DNA from: Streptomyces sp. TS71-3
GTDB taxonomy: Bacteria; Actinomycetota; Actinomycetes; Streptomycetales; Streptomycetaceae
DNA length: 64,000 bases
Direction of reading: 5' to 3'
Assembly: GCF_018327685.1 (NCBI RefSeq)
Contig: NZ_BNEL01000001.1
Span: 2,976,001-3,040,000 of the forward strand
Shown: one piece after another, positions 1 to 7,600 of the stretch
Position numbering within the stretch: position 1 is the first letter of the stretch
Layout: each line of letters opens with the position of its first letter
Translations under genes and position numbers: made by a program
Notes under the pieces: model-generated
Seen by the model: only the letters and a program-made list of their open reading frames with translations
What the model was told of the DNA's origin: nothing
The model's database searches: none

Positions 1-221
1 TCGGGCTTCTCGTCCGGGACGGCCTTGGCCGCGTCCTCGGGCGAGAGCGTTCTCGCAGGTTCGCCTGGCTTTCCCGGCGCCACCACGACGTCGCCCGTGC
101 CGTGCCCGCGCGTGCCGGCCCCGCCGGATCCCGAGTCGCAGCCGGCGGTGAGGAGCAGGGCGGCGGCGAGGGCGGTGGCGAGAACGGCACCGGTGGCGAG
201 CGGACGTCTGCCTGGGATCAC
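1..221 (-). CDS. Secreted lipoprotein, N-terminal part only (probable DUF305 family)
   Basis: Partial gene running off the left edge; 73 codons are visible. It starts with GTG at 221, preceded by a clear AGGAGG with about 5 nt spacing. The product begins with Arg residues, a hydrophobic stretch and a lipobox LTAGC, followed by a Gly/Ser-rich linker and then LSPEDAAKAVPDEKP. This is the layout of a lipoprotein anchored on the outer face of the membrane. Streptomyces genes beside LVIVD-repeat proteins often encode DUF305 lipoproteins whose mature part starts with a similar segment, so DUF305 is my best guess, but the diagnostic His-containing part lies outside the window. It is divergent from the LVIVD gene, suggesting shared control. 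Confidence 0.7.
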   Translation of the reverse strand, partial: MIPGRRPLATGAVLATALAAALLLTAGCDSGSGGAGTRGHGTGDVVVAPGKPGEPARTLSPEDAAKAVPDEKP

Positions 222-395
222 GGCTGCCTCCTGGGACGGGTGGCGTGGCGCGGGGCGGAGCAGGACGGTTCACCGCCGGACGGGTCGAAGCCCTCCAACG
301 TGGCTCTCATGCCATCTATTGAGATGTACATGTAAGGACGATACTGCCGGAAACAAGACCCCCTTCAGTCCTGAACGGATACAAGGAGGACAAAA

Positions 396-1889
396 GTGAT
401 CCCGCACTCCACTCGCAGGCGCCACAGACGCCTGGGAGCCGCCTCGGCCGTCGCCGGACTCCTGGTGACGCTGCTGGCGGCCGGGCCCGCACTCGCCATA
501 CCCGACCCCGGTGACGTCCCCACCCGGCAGGACGTCTCCTCGGAGCAGTCCGCCGAGGCCCAAAAGGCCGTCGAGAGCGGCGAGATACCGGGCGTCGACC
601 AGGCCGTGCACAGCCCCAACATCACGCCCCTGGTCAACGTCCCGAAGGACGCGCTGACCGACTACAACACCGACCTGGCGTTCCAGGGGAAGTACGCGTT
701 CGCCGGGAACTACAGCGGCTTCAGGATCTTCGACATCAGCCACCCGAAGTCCCCGAAGACCGTCGCCCAGGTGCTCTGCCCCGGCTCGCAGAACGACGTC
801 TCCGTCTCGGGCGACCTGCTGTTCCTGTCCACGGACTCGTCGCGCACCGACAGCTCGTGCAGCAGCACCTCCCAGCCGGCGACGCAGAAGTCCTCCTGGG
901 AGGGCATGAAGGTCTTCGACATCAGCGACAAGCGCAATCCGCGGTACGTCGCCGCCGTCGAGACGTCCTGCGGCTCCCACACCCACACGCTGGTCCCCGA
1001 GCGGGACGAGGTCTACATCTACGTGTCCTCGTACGGCCCCAGCGACACGTTCCCCGACTGCCGGCCGCCCCACGACGGGATCTCCGTCGTCAAGGTGCCC
1101 CGCAAGGCACCGTCCCAGGCGGCGGTCGTCGACTTCCCCGTCCTCTTCCCGGACGGCGGCAACCCCGGTGCCCCCACCAACCCGGGCGTCTCCAGGACCA
1201 CGGGCTGCCACGACATCACGACGCTGCCCTCCAAGGACCTCGCGGCCGGGGCCTGCATGGGCGACGGCATCCTGTTCGACATCAAGGACCCGGCGCGGCC
1301 CAGGGTGATCGACCGGGTCGAGGACAACGTCAACTTCTCGTTCTGGCACTCGGCGACCTTCAACCAGAAGGCCGACAAGGTGGTGTTCACCGACGAGCTG
1401 GGCGGTGGCGCGGCGGCGACCTGCAACGCGGCGGTCGGCCCGGACCGCGGTGCGGACGGCATCTACGACATCGTCGGCAAGGGCGACGCGCGCAAGCTCG
1501 TCTTCCGCAGCTACTACAAGATCCCCCGCCCCCAGGCGGACACCGAGAACTGCGTCGCGCACAACGGCTCGCTGATCCCGGTCAAGGGCCGCGACATCAT
1601 GGTGCAGGCCTGGTACCAGGGCGGCGTCTCGGTCTGGGACTTCACCGACTCCAGCAAGCCGAGGGAGATCGGCTACTTCGAGCGGGGCCCGCTCTCGACG
1701 GACGCCCTCACGCTCGGCGGCGCGTGGTCGGCGTACTACTACAACGGCTACATCTACTCCAACGACATCGTGAAGGGCTTCGACGTCCTGAAACTCGACG
1801 ACGCCCGAACGGCTCCGGCACAGCGGGTGCACGTGGACGAGCTGAACGTCCAGACGCAGCCGGACTACTTCGCCGGCGGCCGCCGCTGA
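396..1889 (+). CDS. Secreted LVIVD-repeat beta-propeller-like protein
   Basis: 497-aa exported protein. The GTG start at 396 follows AAGGAGGA with 5 nt spacing. The N-terminus has an Arg/His-rich n-region, a hydrophobic core and an ALA cleavage site near residue 32. The mature part has several copies of the LVIVD-type motif, in which a strand such as GFRIFDIS or MKVFDIS is followed by xxPxxP/R and a new strand. Such repeats form a beta-propeller-like fold on the cell surface; no enzymatic role is established. It also has conserved His/Cys clusters (SCGSHTHTL, TTGCHDITT, ENCVAHNGS) that could form disulfides or bind metal. It is divergent from the putative DUF305 lipoprotein, a common pairing in Streptomyces. 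Family call is firm; function unknown. Confidence 0.88.
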   Translation: MIPHSTRRRHRRLGAASAVAGLLVTLLAAGPALAIPDPGDVPTRQDVSSEQSAEAQKAVESGEIPGVDQAVHSPNITPLVNVPKDALTDYNTDLAFQGKYAFAGNYSGFRIFDISHPKSPKTVAQVLCPGSQNDVSVSGDLLFLSTDSSRTDSSCSSTSQPATQKSSWEGMKVFDISDKRNPRYVAAVETSCGSHTHTLVPERDEVYIYVSSYGPSDTFPDCRPPHDGISVVKVPRKAPSQAAVVDFPVLFPDGGNPGAPTNPGVSRTTGCHDITTLPSKDLAAGACMGDGILFDIKDPARPRVIDRVEDNVNFSFWHSATFNQKADKVVFTDELGGGAAATCNAAVGPDRGADGIYDIVGKGDARKLVFRSYYKIPRPQADTENCVAHNGSLIPVKGRDIMVQAWYQGGVSVWDFTDSSKPREIGYFERGPLSTDALTLGGAWSAYYYNGYIYSNDIVKGFDVLKLDDARTAPAQRVHVDELNVQTQPDYFAGGRR

Positions 1890-2025
1890 CGGCGGTGCGC
1901 GGGTCAGGTGACGGTGCCGCCGGGCGGGTCGTGGCCCGGCGGCACCGCTTCCTCGAACCGAACCGGCACCCGCCTCGCCAGGTGAGACACCGTCCTGGCC
2001 GGCGGGAGCCGCTGGACGATGCTCC

Positions 2026-2427
2026 CTACTGGGAGGCCGACCGGGTGTCGAACTCGGTGCGCGCCGCGTCGATCGCCGCGATGTTCCTCACGCTCCAGTG
2101 GACGAGCGGACGCGTCGCCTCCAGGAGCGTCCTCCCCATGGGGGTGAGCGCGTAGGTGACGTTGGGCGGCATGACGGCGTACACGGTGCGGCTGAGGATC
2201 CCGTCCCGCTCCAGCCCGCGCAGGGTGACGGTGAGCATGCGCTGGCTGATACCGGCGACGGAGCGCTTGAGCTCCCCGAATCTCTTCGGACCCGCGCCGA
2301 GCGTGTCGACCACGCCCAGGGACCACTTGTTGCCGACGAGATCCAGGACCTCGCGCGCCCGGCACGCGTCAGGGCCGGCGAACGGGGCGGACGAAGAAGC
2401 GGTGGAGGCCGTGGACGCCTCGCTCAT
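2026..2427 (-). CDS. HxlR-family winged-helix transcriptional regulator
   Basis: 133-aa DNA-binding protein. After a Ser/Thr/Ala-rich N-terminus comes the HxlR core: CRAREVLDLVGNKWSLGVVD, RFGELKRSVAGISQRMLT (recognition helix) and the wing region YALTPMGRTLL. The Cys at the beginning of the core is the position used for redox or electrophile sensing in several HxlR/QorR-type regulators; whether it senses anything here is inference. The start follows GGAGGT with 5 nt spacing. Two palindromes with GTACT cores lie in its upstream region (2472-2516) and are probable operators. The rightward oxidoreductase pair beyond them is a plausible target. Confidence 0.9.
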   Translation of the reverse strand: MSEASTASTASSSAPFAGPDACRAREVLDLVGNKWSLGVVDTLGAGPKRFGELKRSVAGISQRMLTVTLRGLERDGILSRTVYAVMPPNVTYALTPMGRTLLEATRPLVHWSVRNIAAIDAARTEFDTRSASQ

Positions 2428-2873
2428 GGTTACCTCCGGTGAACCGAGTCACGGAAAAGTGCCTGCTTGACCCGAGTACTCGGTTCCACAAGGGTACTGG
2501 GGAACGACCAGTAACCACCAGATGCCAGGCATAACGAGATCTTCCGGGGAACCCGCTTACCGGGCGTGCTGCCACCGGTACGTCACGGCGCGACCGGGTC
2601 CCTCACCTCGGCGCCCCTACCCGGCCCCCGCCGTAGCGCCAGCCGGCACGCACGAGCGCCACACAGGCACCGCACACCCCACGTCACAGGCACCGCACAC
2701 CCCACGTCACAGGCAGCGCACAGGCACCGCACAAGAGAGCATGCACATGGCCACTTTCACCACCGGGACTCGTTCCCGGATCCGTCCCCGCGTCGCACCC
2801 CCCTTGACCAGGTGTGGCTCTCCGTTGGCGTACCCGCTGTGCCCCAGCGCGCCGGCCGGGAGGTGAGGACGGC
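2428..2873. other. 446-bp divergent intergenic region with tandem repeat
   Basis: Between the HxlR gene and the first luciferase-like gene. Besides the operator palindromes it has two exact 23-bp tandem copies at 2662-2684 and 2685-2707 (unit begins CACAGGCACCGCACACC), followed by two partial copies to about 2735. The AT-richer patch near 2740-2760 may hold a promoter. The short open frames here have no family features and I do not call a gene. Confidence 0.5.
2472..2516. promoter_or_regulatory. Probable HxlR operator pair
   Basis: CCGAGTACTCGG at 2472-2483 is a perfect 12-bp palindrome. GGGTACTGG (2492-2500) and CCAGTAACC (2508-2516) form an inverted repeat with one mismatch around a 7-nt centre. 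GTACT/AGTAC-type palindromes are typical of HxlR/QorR regulators. The sites lie 45-89 bp upstream of the HxlR start, fitting autoregulation and control of the divergent genes. Confidence 0.5.
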
Positions 2874-3977
2874 ATGACGTTCGAGCTCGGCGTCTACAGC
2901 TTCGGTGTCGCGGGACGCGACTCCGAGGGCAACGTCGTCACGACAGCACAGGCGGTGCGCAACATCCTGGAGCAGATTCGCCTCACCGAGGAGGTCGGTC
3001 TCGACTTCTTCGGAGTCGGCGAGCACCACCACCAGCAGGTGCCGGTGTCCTCCCCGACCTCGCTCCTCAACGCGGCGGCGGCGATGACCTCCAGGATCAC
3101 GCTCTCGACGGCGGTGAGCGTGCTCTCGACCGACGACCCGATACGGCTCTACCAGCAGGCGGCCACCGCCGCGATCGTCAGCGACGGCCGGATGGAGATC
3201 ATCGCCGGCCGCGGTTCCTCCACCGAGCCGTTCCCGCTGTTCGGCTACGACCTCGACGACTACGACCGCCTCTACGCCGACAAGCTCGGCCTGCTGCTGG
3301 AGATCAACGCCCACGACCGGGTGAGCTGGGAGAGCCCGTTCAGGCCGCCGCTGGAGGACGCGCCCGTCGTGCCCCGCCCCGAGGAGCCCCTCAAGATCTG
3401 GCTCGGCACCGGAGGCAACCCCGGTTCCACCGTCCGCGCGGGCACCGCCGGTCTACCGGTCTCCTACGGCGCCCTCAGCGGCAGCCCGGCCCACTGGGGC
3501 CGGCTCGGCGACCTCTACAGACGGAGCGCGCGCGAGGCCGGCGTCGATCCGGGGGCACTGGAGATCTCGGTCGCCGGCCACGGCTTCGTCGGCCGCGCCG
3601 GACTCGCCACCAAACGGCGCTACCACCAGCACGAAGTCGCGTCGTTCGCGATGGCCGGCCGTTCCCTGCCGGACCGCTGGGAGGAGGTCGAGGCGAACTA
3701 CTCGCCCGGCGGAATGGTCTTCGCCGGCGCCCCCGACGAGATCGCCGAGCGGATCGTCGACCTGCACCGGCACCTCGGCCACCGTCGCCAGTTCCTCCAG
3801 ATGGACATCGGCGGCATGCCACACCGCGACGTGCTCTCGTCCATCGAGCTCCTGGGCACCGAGGTGGCTCCGCGCGTGCGCGGTGAACTGGGGAACACAT
3901 CAACGGACACATCAAGGAGGACATCAAGGAAGACATCAAGGCGGCCAACGATCCGACGGCAGGATGGCGCACCATGA
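2874..3977 (+). CDS. LLM class flavin-dependent oxidoreductase (bacterial luciferase-like)
   Basis: 367-aa TIM-barrel flavin enzyme. I choose ATG 2874 because it follows GGGAGGTGAGG; the open frame extends 60 nt further upstream without a signal. Family features are GVYSFGVAG at strand 1, DFFGVGEHHH, ITLSTAVSVLSTDDPIRLYQ, DGRMEIIAGRGSSTEPFPLF and KIWLGTGGNPGS. These proteins use FMN or F420 to oxidise or reduce small molecules; the substrate is unknown. The last 25 or so codons form an odd Thr/Ser/Arg tail encoded by near-repeats of ACATCAAGGAGG, probably outside the folded domain. The stop overlaps the ATG of the next gene (ATGA-type), so the two are translationally coupled and may act together. 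The upstream HxlR repressor probably controls them. Confidence 0.88.
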   Translation: MTFELGVYSFGVAGRDSEGNVVTTAQAVRNILEQIRLTEEVGLDFFGVGEHHHQQVPVSSPTSLLNAAAAMTSRITLSTAVSVLSTDDPIRLYQQAATAAIVSDGRMEIIAGRGSSTEPFPLFGYDLDDYDRLYADKLGLLLEINAHDRVSWESPFRPPLEDAPVVPRPEEPLKIWLGTGGNPGSTVRAGTAGLPVSYGALSGSPAHWGRLGDLYRRSAREAGVDPGALEISVAGHGFVGRAGLATKRRYHQHEVASFAMAGRSLPDRWEEVEANYSPGGMVFAGAPDEIAERIVDLHRHLGHRRQFLQMDIGGMPHRDVLSSIELLGTEVAPRVRGELGNTSTDTSRRTSRKTSRRPTIRRQDGAP

Positions 3978-4810
3978 AATTCGGTATCACGGCGTTCGTC
4001 ACGGACGAGGGCATCAGCCCGGCCGCGCTGGGCACCGCGGTGGAGGAGCGCGGGTTCTCCTGCCTCATGGTGCCCGAGCACTCGCACATACCGGCTCTCT
4101 ACACAGGCCCCTCCAGCCCCCTCGGCAGGACCCTGCCCCGTACGTACCTGCGCACCCTCGACCCCTTCGTCACGCTGTCCTCGGTGGCGGCGGTCACGCG
4201 TGACCTCGCCCTCGTCACGGGCGTCCTCCCGCTCCCGCAACGGGATGTGTTCTACACGGCCAAGGAGATCGCCAGCCTGGACCTCATCTCCGACGGCCGG
4301 CTCGCGGTGGGCGTCGGTGCGGGCGGCTGGAGCCGTGAGGAGATGCGCGACCACGGCACGGATCCGGCCACCCGAGGCGCCAAGATGAACGAGCAACTGG
4401 CCGCGCTCAAGCGGATCTGGACGGAGGACGAGGCCGAGTTCCACGGCAGGTTCATCGATTTCGGCCCGGCCCTGTCCTGGCCCAAGCCGGTACAGCGGCC
4501 TCACCCACCGCTCTACGTCGGCGGCGAGAGCCGCGCAGCCCTGCAACGCCTGCTCACTCTCGGCGACGGCTGGCTCCCCCAAGCGGCCACTCCCGTCGAG
4601 GAACTGCGCCGGGTACGCCGGTGGTTGGCCGACAACGGCCGGGCGAACGTGCCGTTCACGATTTTCGGAGCCGGACGCGAGGAGCCGAAGCTGGCCGAGT
4701 ATGCCGAAGCCCAGGTCGAGGAGGTCTGCTTCCTGCTGCCGACGCAGCCGGAGCCCGAGACGCTGCACGACCTCGACGAGCTGGCGTCCCTGGTGAACAG
4801 GGTCAGCTGA
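3974..4810 (+). CDS. LLM class F420-dependent oxidoreductase (TIGR03619-like)
   Basis: 278-aa luciferase-like TIM-barrel protein. Its ATG lies inside the last codons of the upstream paralogue (4-nt overlap). Motifs match the F420-dependent subgroup: MKFGITAFVTDEG, VPEHSHIP with a long loop, LALVTGVLPLPQRD, KEIASLDLISDGRLAVGVG and PHPPLYVGGES. F420-dependent members transfer hydride between F420 and small ketones, imines or aromatics; the substrate here cannot be read. Divergence from the upstream copy suggests distinct roles rather than a recent duplication. Confidence 0.88.
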   Translation: MKFGITAFVTDEGISPAALGTAVEERGFSCLMVPEHSHIPALYTGPSSPLGRTLPRTYLRTLDPFVTLSSVAAVTRDLALVTGVLPLPQRDVFYTAKEIASLDLISDGRLAVGVGAGGWSREEMRDHGTDPATRGAKMNEQLAALKRIWTEDEAEFHGRFIDFGPALSWPKPVQRPHPPLYVGGESRAALQRLLTLGDGWLPQAATPVEELRRVRRWLADNGRANVPFTIFGAGREEPKLAEYAEAQVEEVCFLLPTQPEPETLHDLDELASLVNRVS

Positions 4811-4996
4811 TCGGCCCCTCACGCCGGTGGGCGGGGCCGGGGCCGGGTCGCTGCCCATGCGCGCCGGTTACGCGAAGCAGGGGGTAGCCGGTGGCCGGTT
4901 CCAGGTACGTTCCGTGTGCGGATCGCGGTTTGTTCGGCACACTGTGTGCCCTATGAAGTGGATTTTCTTAGCTGGTTGGCGTCTTGGGGGCAGACG

Positions 4997-5206
4997 GTGA
5001 CAGTGATCGAGCAGTGGTCAACGGATCACGACGACGAGACCGTGATCGTCGTGTCTCAGGAAGAGTTCCTGGCTGCGGCACGGCGGGCGTTAGGCGAGCT
5101 TGGCCTGACGTATGAGCAGTTGGAGGAGCAGGCGCGGAGGTGCGACTTCTCCTCGGCCCAGGCTGACGCCCTGTGGGTATCCATCGGCGGCACGGTTGAT
5201 CTCTGA
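4997..5206 (+). CDS. Small hypothetical protein (69 aa)
   Basis: Small acidic protein. The frame opens at 4916, but I prefer GTG 4997, which follows GGGGG with 6 nt spacing; the earlier stretch reads unlike coding sequence. The product has the pattern FLAAARRALGELGLTYEQLEEQARRCDFSS...ALWVSIGG, two predicted helices and a short end. Similar small proteins occur in Streptomyces accessory regions. I do not know the function. Base composition is lower in GC than the genes to the left, marking the beginning of an accessory segment. Confidence 0.55.
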   Translation: MTVIEQWSTDHDDETVIVVSQEEFLAAARRALGELGLTYEQLEEQARRCDFSSAQADALWVSIGGTVDL

Positions 5207-5522
5207 GCTTGGCAGGCTGGCGCTCGGGTTCGCCCAGGAGATCCAGCAGACCCTCAATCGGACAATCTGTCGCGACGTGCGGATCAGGGCTGTTCAGCGC
5301 CCACTCCAGTCGGTTCCGGTGTTCACGGTGGGCAGCGGTCTGTCTCGCCGGAACCTCACCCAGCCTGGGCTTCCGCTCCGCGCCGCGTCCCGTCTCTCCG
5401 CGAGTGGCACATCGAACGACCAGGAGCTTCCGGACCGGGTCCCGCAGCCGGGGCACCGGAGAGTCGGCCCTCGCACTTGCCCCGCGGCCTGGCGCCATCC
5501 TGCCCGGCCTGGGGGCGGTGGA
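5207..5522 (-). pseudogene. Possible frameshifted remnant of a small zinc-ribbon-type protein
   Basis: No intact gene is convincing here. On the minus strand one frame (about 5476-5294) encodes LRCPGCGTRSGSSWSFDV, which looks like a zinc ribbon. An adjacent minus frame (about 5390-5215) encodes HREHRNRLEWALNSPDP followed by PIEGLLDLLGE, which also reads like real protein. Neither continues into the other without a frameshift. It lies directly behind the kinase gene in the same direction, so it may be a decayed last member of that operon. This is only a composition judgement. Confidence 0.27.
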
Positions 5523-6341
5523 TCACTCAGTGGACGCGCTTCGCCTCCGGACCGCCGCTCGGTGGTCGGCCCATACCTGAGCCGCCGCCGCCACGGCAGC
5601 GAGCCATGGTTCGGAGGGTCGCCGGTCGGCCATGGCGCGCCACATGCGCACGGTGGCGGTAGCGAACGCGTCGATGGCCTTCGGGTCCGCGTCGGCCCAC
5701 ACTTTGCACTCGGCTGCCCATGATTCGGCAGCTTCGGCGCAGTGCCCTGCCGCTATGAGTTGCACGATGAGTTGGGCGGGGTCGATGAACGCCGCGCCAC
5801 GGGTGGGCCAGGCCCAGTCAACGGCCCACACTTCCTGGTCGCCGACGAGCAGGTTGCTCGGGTTGATGTCCGCGTGGAGCAGTGCATCCCCCTGAAACAG
5901 CTCCGCTTCCGATTCGTTGGAAGCGAACCTGTCCCACCGGGTCTCCGGCCAGTCCCGCGCGACGTCAGGCAGGTCCAGTTCCCCGACCCTGTTGAGTAGT
6001 TCGACGACGGACGGCAGATCGGGCGAGCCGGGTTTGAAGTTCGACGGTCTGGCGTCAACGAGGTCGAATCCGAGAGCGATCCACTCCTCGTCCTCCGCAT
6101 GCCACCGCAGAGCCGGGGACACAGGCTGCACGAACGGGTTGATCCGTTTCTCCCGAACGATGGAGTCGCGGCGGCCGCCCGGTCGGTTGCGCATCGCCTT
6201 GACGAAGAAGGGCCCTTTCTCACACTCGACCAGCGCCGTGAGATCCGACATGTTCCCGCGTTCAGTTGGCCGGATATCGGTCGTGTCTCCGGTATACGGG
6301 TGGATCATTGCGTGAAACTCAGTTCCGGGGCCGTATGTCAC
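5523..6341 (-). CDS. Aminoglycoside phosphotransferase (APH)-fold kinase
   Basis: 272-aa kinase-like protein. The catalytic loop is HADINPSNLLV (HxDxxxxN) and the metal-binding Asp follows in VWAVDWAWPTRG; an N-lobe Lys is in GPFFVKAMRN. I choose GTG 6341, which lies just after the radical SAM stop (6349) and is preceded by GAGGAG; the longer open frame to 6551 would run through the radical SAM gene. APH-fold kinases phosphorylate hydroxyls of small molecules, sometimes antibiotics and sometimes pathway intermediates. As the last gene of a tightly packed operon with a radical SAM enzyme, a role in that pathway or in self-protection is plausible. Confidence 0.85.
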   Translation of the reverse strand: MTYGPGTEFHAMIHPYTGDTTDIRPTERGNMSDLTALVECEKGPFFVKAMRNRPGGRRDSIVREKRINPFVQPVSPALRWHAEDEEWIALGFDLVDARPSNFKPGSPDLPSVVELLNRVGELDLPDVARDWPETRWDRFASNESEAELFQGDALLHADINPSNLLVGDQEVWAVDWAWPTRGAAFIDPAQLIVQLIAAGHCAEAAESWAAECKVWADADPKAIDAFATATVRMWRAMADRRPSEPWLAAVAAAAQVWADHRAAVRRRSASTE

Positions 6342-6348
6342 GGAAGTT

Positions 6349-7242
6349 TCATCTCCTCGGATCGCATTCACCGCTGGGGAAACCCGGGCTGCACTCCGCA
6401 TTGGGGTCGCAGCCGGGGTCGCAGCGATCGCCGTTCTCGTCGTCATCGCCGCCACCGTTGGGGATTGAGCTGCGAATAGAGATGTTGGCCTCGGCCATGG
6501 CAGCGCCGCCGAGAATACCGGCCAGTGGGGTGTCCTGAACGTTCCCGACACCCATCCAGCCGGAGAAGACGCACGGGGAGACCTCGCCGGTAGGGCTGAC
6601 GGCAGCCGTGCCTACGCCACACTGTCCACAGAGCTCGGCCGGATCCGGAGCATGGACCCCCGCACCCCGTCCGAAGGGGCGGACGCGGTCCCCTCTGATC
6701 CTCGTGACGCCCAGGGCCTCAAGCTCTCGACGGGCCTCATCGACGCGCTGGGCGTCGCTACCGGCGACGATTCCGACGCGGAGTGGGACGCCGAGCCGGA
6801 CGGCCTTTTCGATGTTCGCCCGGGTCCGGGCATGGCTCGGGCGGCGTGTCATTGCGTTGTGCTCGGCGGCCCGGTCCGAGTAGTAGGAGGTTGCGACGGT
6901 GACGCCATCGTGTTGGAACAGCCCCCACCACTCAGCCGTGACGTGCACCAAATTGCTGAAGACCTCGACCCCGAGGCCGAGGGCCAATGCGTGGTCGACC
7001 AGCTCAGCCGCATGGGGGTGCATGGTCGGTTCCCCACCGATGAACTGGACATCGAGCACGCCACAGGAGGCGGCCTGATCCAGAACCCTGGTCCAGTCGT
7101 CTCGGGTCATCGTGCCGTGGGTCCCATCCGGCCCCGATGCGTTGTAGCAGTGCGTGCATTCGAGTTGGCACTTGTGGGTCAGGTCCAGCCAAAGAAGCCG
7201 AGTCGTGGAGTGCTCCGCTAATAGGTCCGTGCTCGTTGTCAT
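6349..7242 (-). CDS. Radical SAM enzyme with Cys-rich C-terminal tail
   Basis: 297-aa radical SAM protein. The [4Fe-4S] motif CQLECTHC (CxxxCxxC) has Cys25, Cys29 and Cys32, followed by the GGEPTMHP SAM-binding motif. A SPASM-like C-terminal part has LCGQCGVGTAAVSPTGEV and SPCVFSGWMGVGN. The last 30 residues are acidic and Cys-rich (CDPGCDPNAEC, then SGECDP). The ATG at 7242 is preceded by GGGAGAA and overlaps the stop of an upstream 45-aa frame. SPASM-type enzymes usually modify peptides, so this may be a RiPP maturase, but no classical Cys-rich precursor is seen nearby. The tail may hold an auxiliary cluster or be a substrate-like segment; both ideas are inference. Confidence 0.88.
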   Translation of the reverse strand: MTTSTDLLAEHSTTRLLWLDLTHKCQLECTHCYNASGPDGTHGTMTRDDWTRVLDQAASCGVLDVQFIGGEPTMHPHAAELVDHALALGLGVEVFSNLVHVTAEWWGLFQHDGVTVATSYYSDRAAEHNAMTRRPSHARTRANIEKAVRLGVPLRVGIVAGSDAQRVDEARRELEALGVTRIRGDRVRPFGRGAGVHAPDPAELCGQCGVGTAAVSPTGEVSPCVFSGWMGVGNVQDTPLAGILGGAAMAEANISIRSSIPNGGGDDDENGDRCDPGCDPNAECSPGFPSGECDPRR

Positions 7243-7376
7243 TGCTTCTCCCTTTCTCTCGTGGTGTGAAGCTGTGCCCCGTTCCGACCGGGGATCCGTT
7301 GCGTGATCCGGTAGCCGGGAACGAGGGCCTGTGCTTGTGCACGGTCCGATCCGTCGGCCACCGGGTAGGGCAGCAT
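7239..7376 (-). CDS. 45-aa peptide coupled to the radical SAM gene
   Basis: Short frame that begins with ATG at 7376, overlapping the stop of the upstream gene (TGATG), and ends with TGA overlapping the radical SAM ATG (ATGA). This double overlap argues that it is translated. The peptide starts MLPYPVADGSDRAQAQALVP, continues through GYRITQRIPGRNG and ends TTREREKQ. It has no Cys, Trp or hydrophobic leader, so it is not an obvious lanthipeptide-like precursor. It could be a small partner protein or a radical SAM substrate modified at Tyr, Arg or Asn. It is easily missed because it is so short. Confidence 0.5.
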   Translation of the reverse strand: MLPYPVADGSDRAQAQALVPGYRITQRIPGRNGAQLHTTREREKQ

Positions 7377-7600
7377 CAGGCAGGCTCCAACCGGAACCAC
7401 TCCCGGCACTCGGCACAGGCGTAGACGGCGGCGCCGGGCCCCGATGCCTGCTCGATCACGGTGATCAACTGGCCGGTGGTCGTCTCGCCTTTGTGCCAGT
7501 GGCACCAGGTCGTGTCCGAGGCAGCGGCATGCGCGGGCTCGTCCTCGTCTCCCGGCTCGGAGAGCCACCCGCAGGACACCGGCTCGCGCGGCGCGCTCAT
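7376..7600 (-). CDS. Small CxxC protein of the radical SAM operon
   Basis: 74-aa protein starting at ATG 7600, which overlaps the stop of the gene upstream (ATGA). It has a Cys/His arrangement CHWHKGETTTG followed by YACAECREWF, suggesting a small zinc-binding module, with the helix QLITVIEQASGPGAAVYA between. The stop overlaps the start of the 45-aa frame. The sequence type recurs in Streptomyces accessory operons but I do not recognise a named function. A regulatory or chaperone role in the operon is only a guess. Confidence 0.68.
   Translation of the reverse strand: MSAPREPVSCGWLSEPGDEDEPAHAAASDTTWCHWHKGETTTGQLITVIEQASGPGAAVYACAECREWFRLEPA

Noticed and set aside
270..1832. 520-codon minus-strand frame over the LVIVD gene
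   Set aside because: The plus-strand protein has a ribosome-binding site, a signal peptide and family repeats; the antisense frame has none.
6342..6551. Longer N-terminus for the APH-fold kinase (start at 6551)
   Set aside because: It would lie inside the radical SAM gene; GTG 6341 has its own ribosome-binding site and fits the family start.
7239..7568. Longer 109-codon version of the 45-aa frame
   Set aside because: The upstream part overlaps the CxxC gene in another frame and is Arg-rich shadow sequence; only the part after ATG 7376 is plausible.
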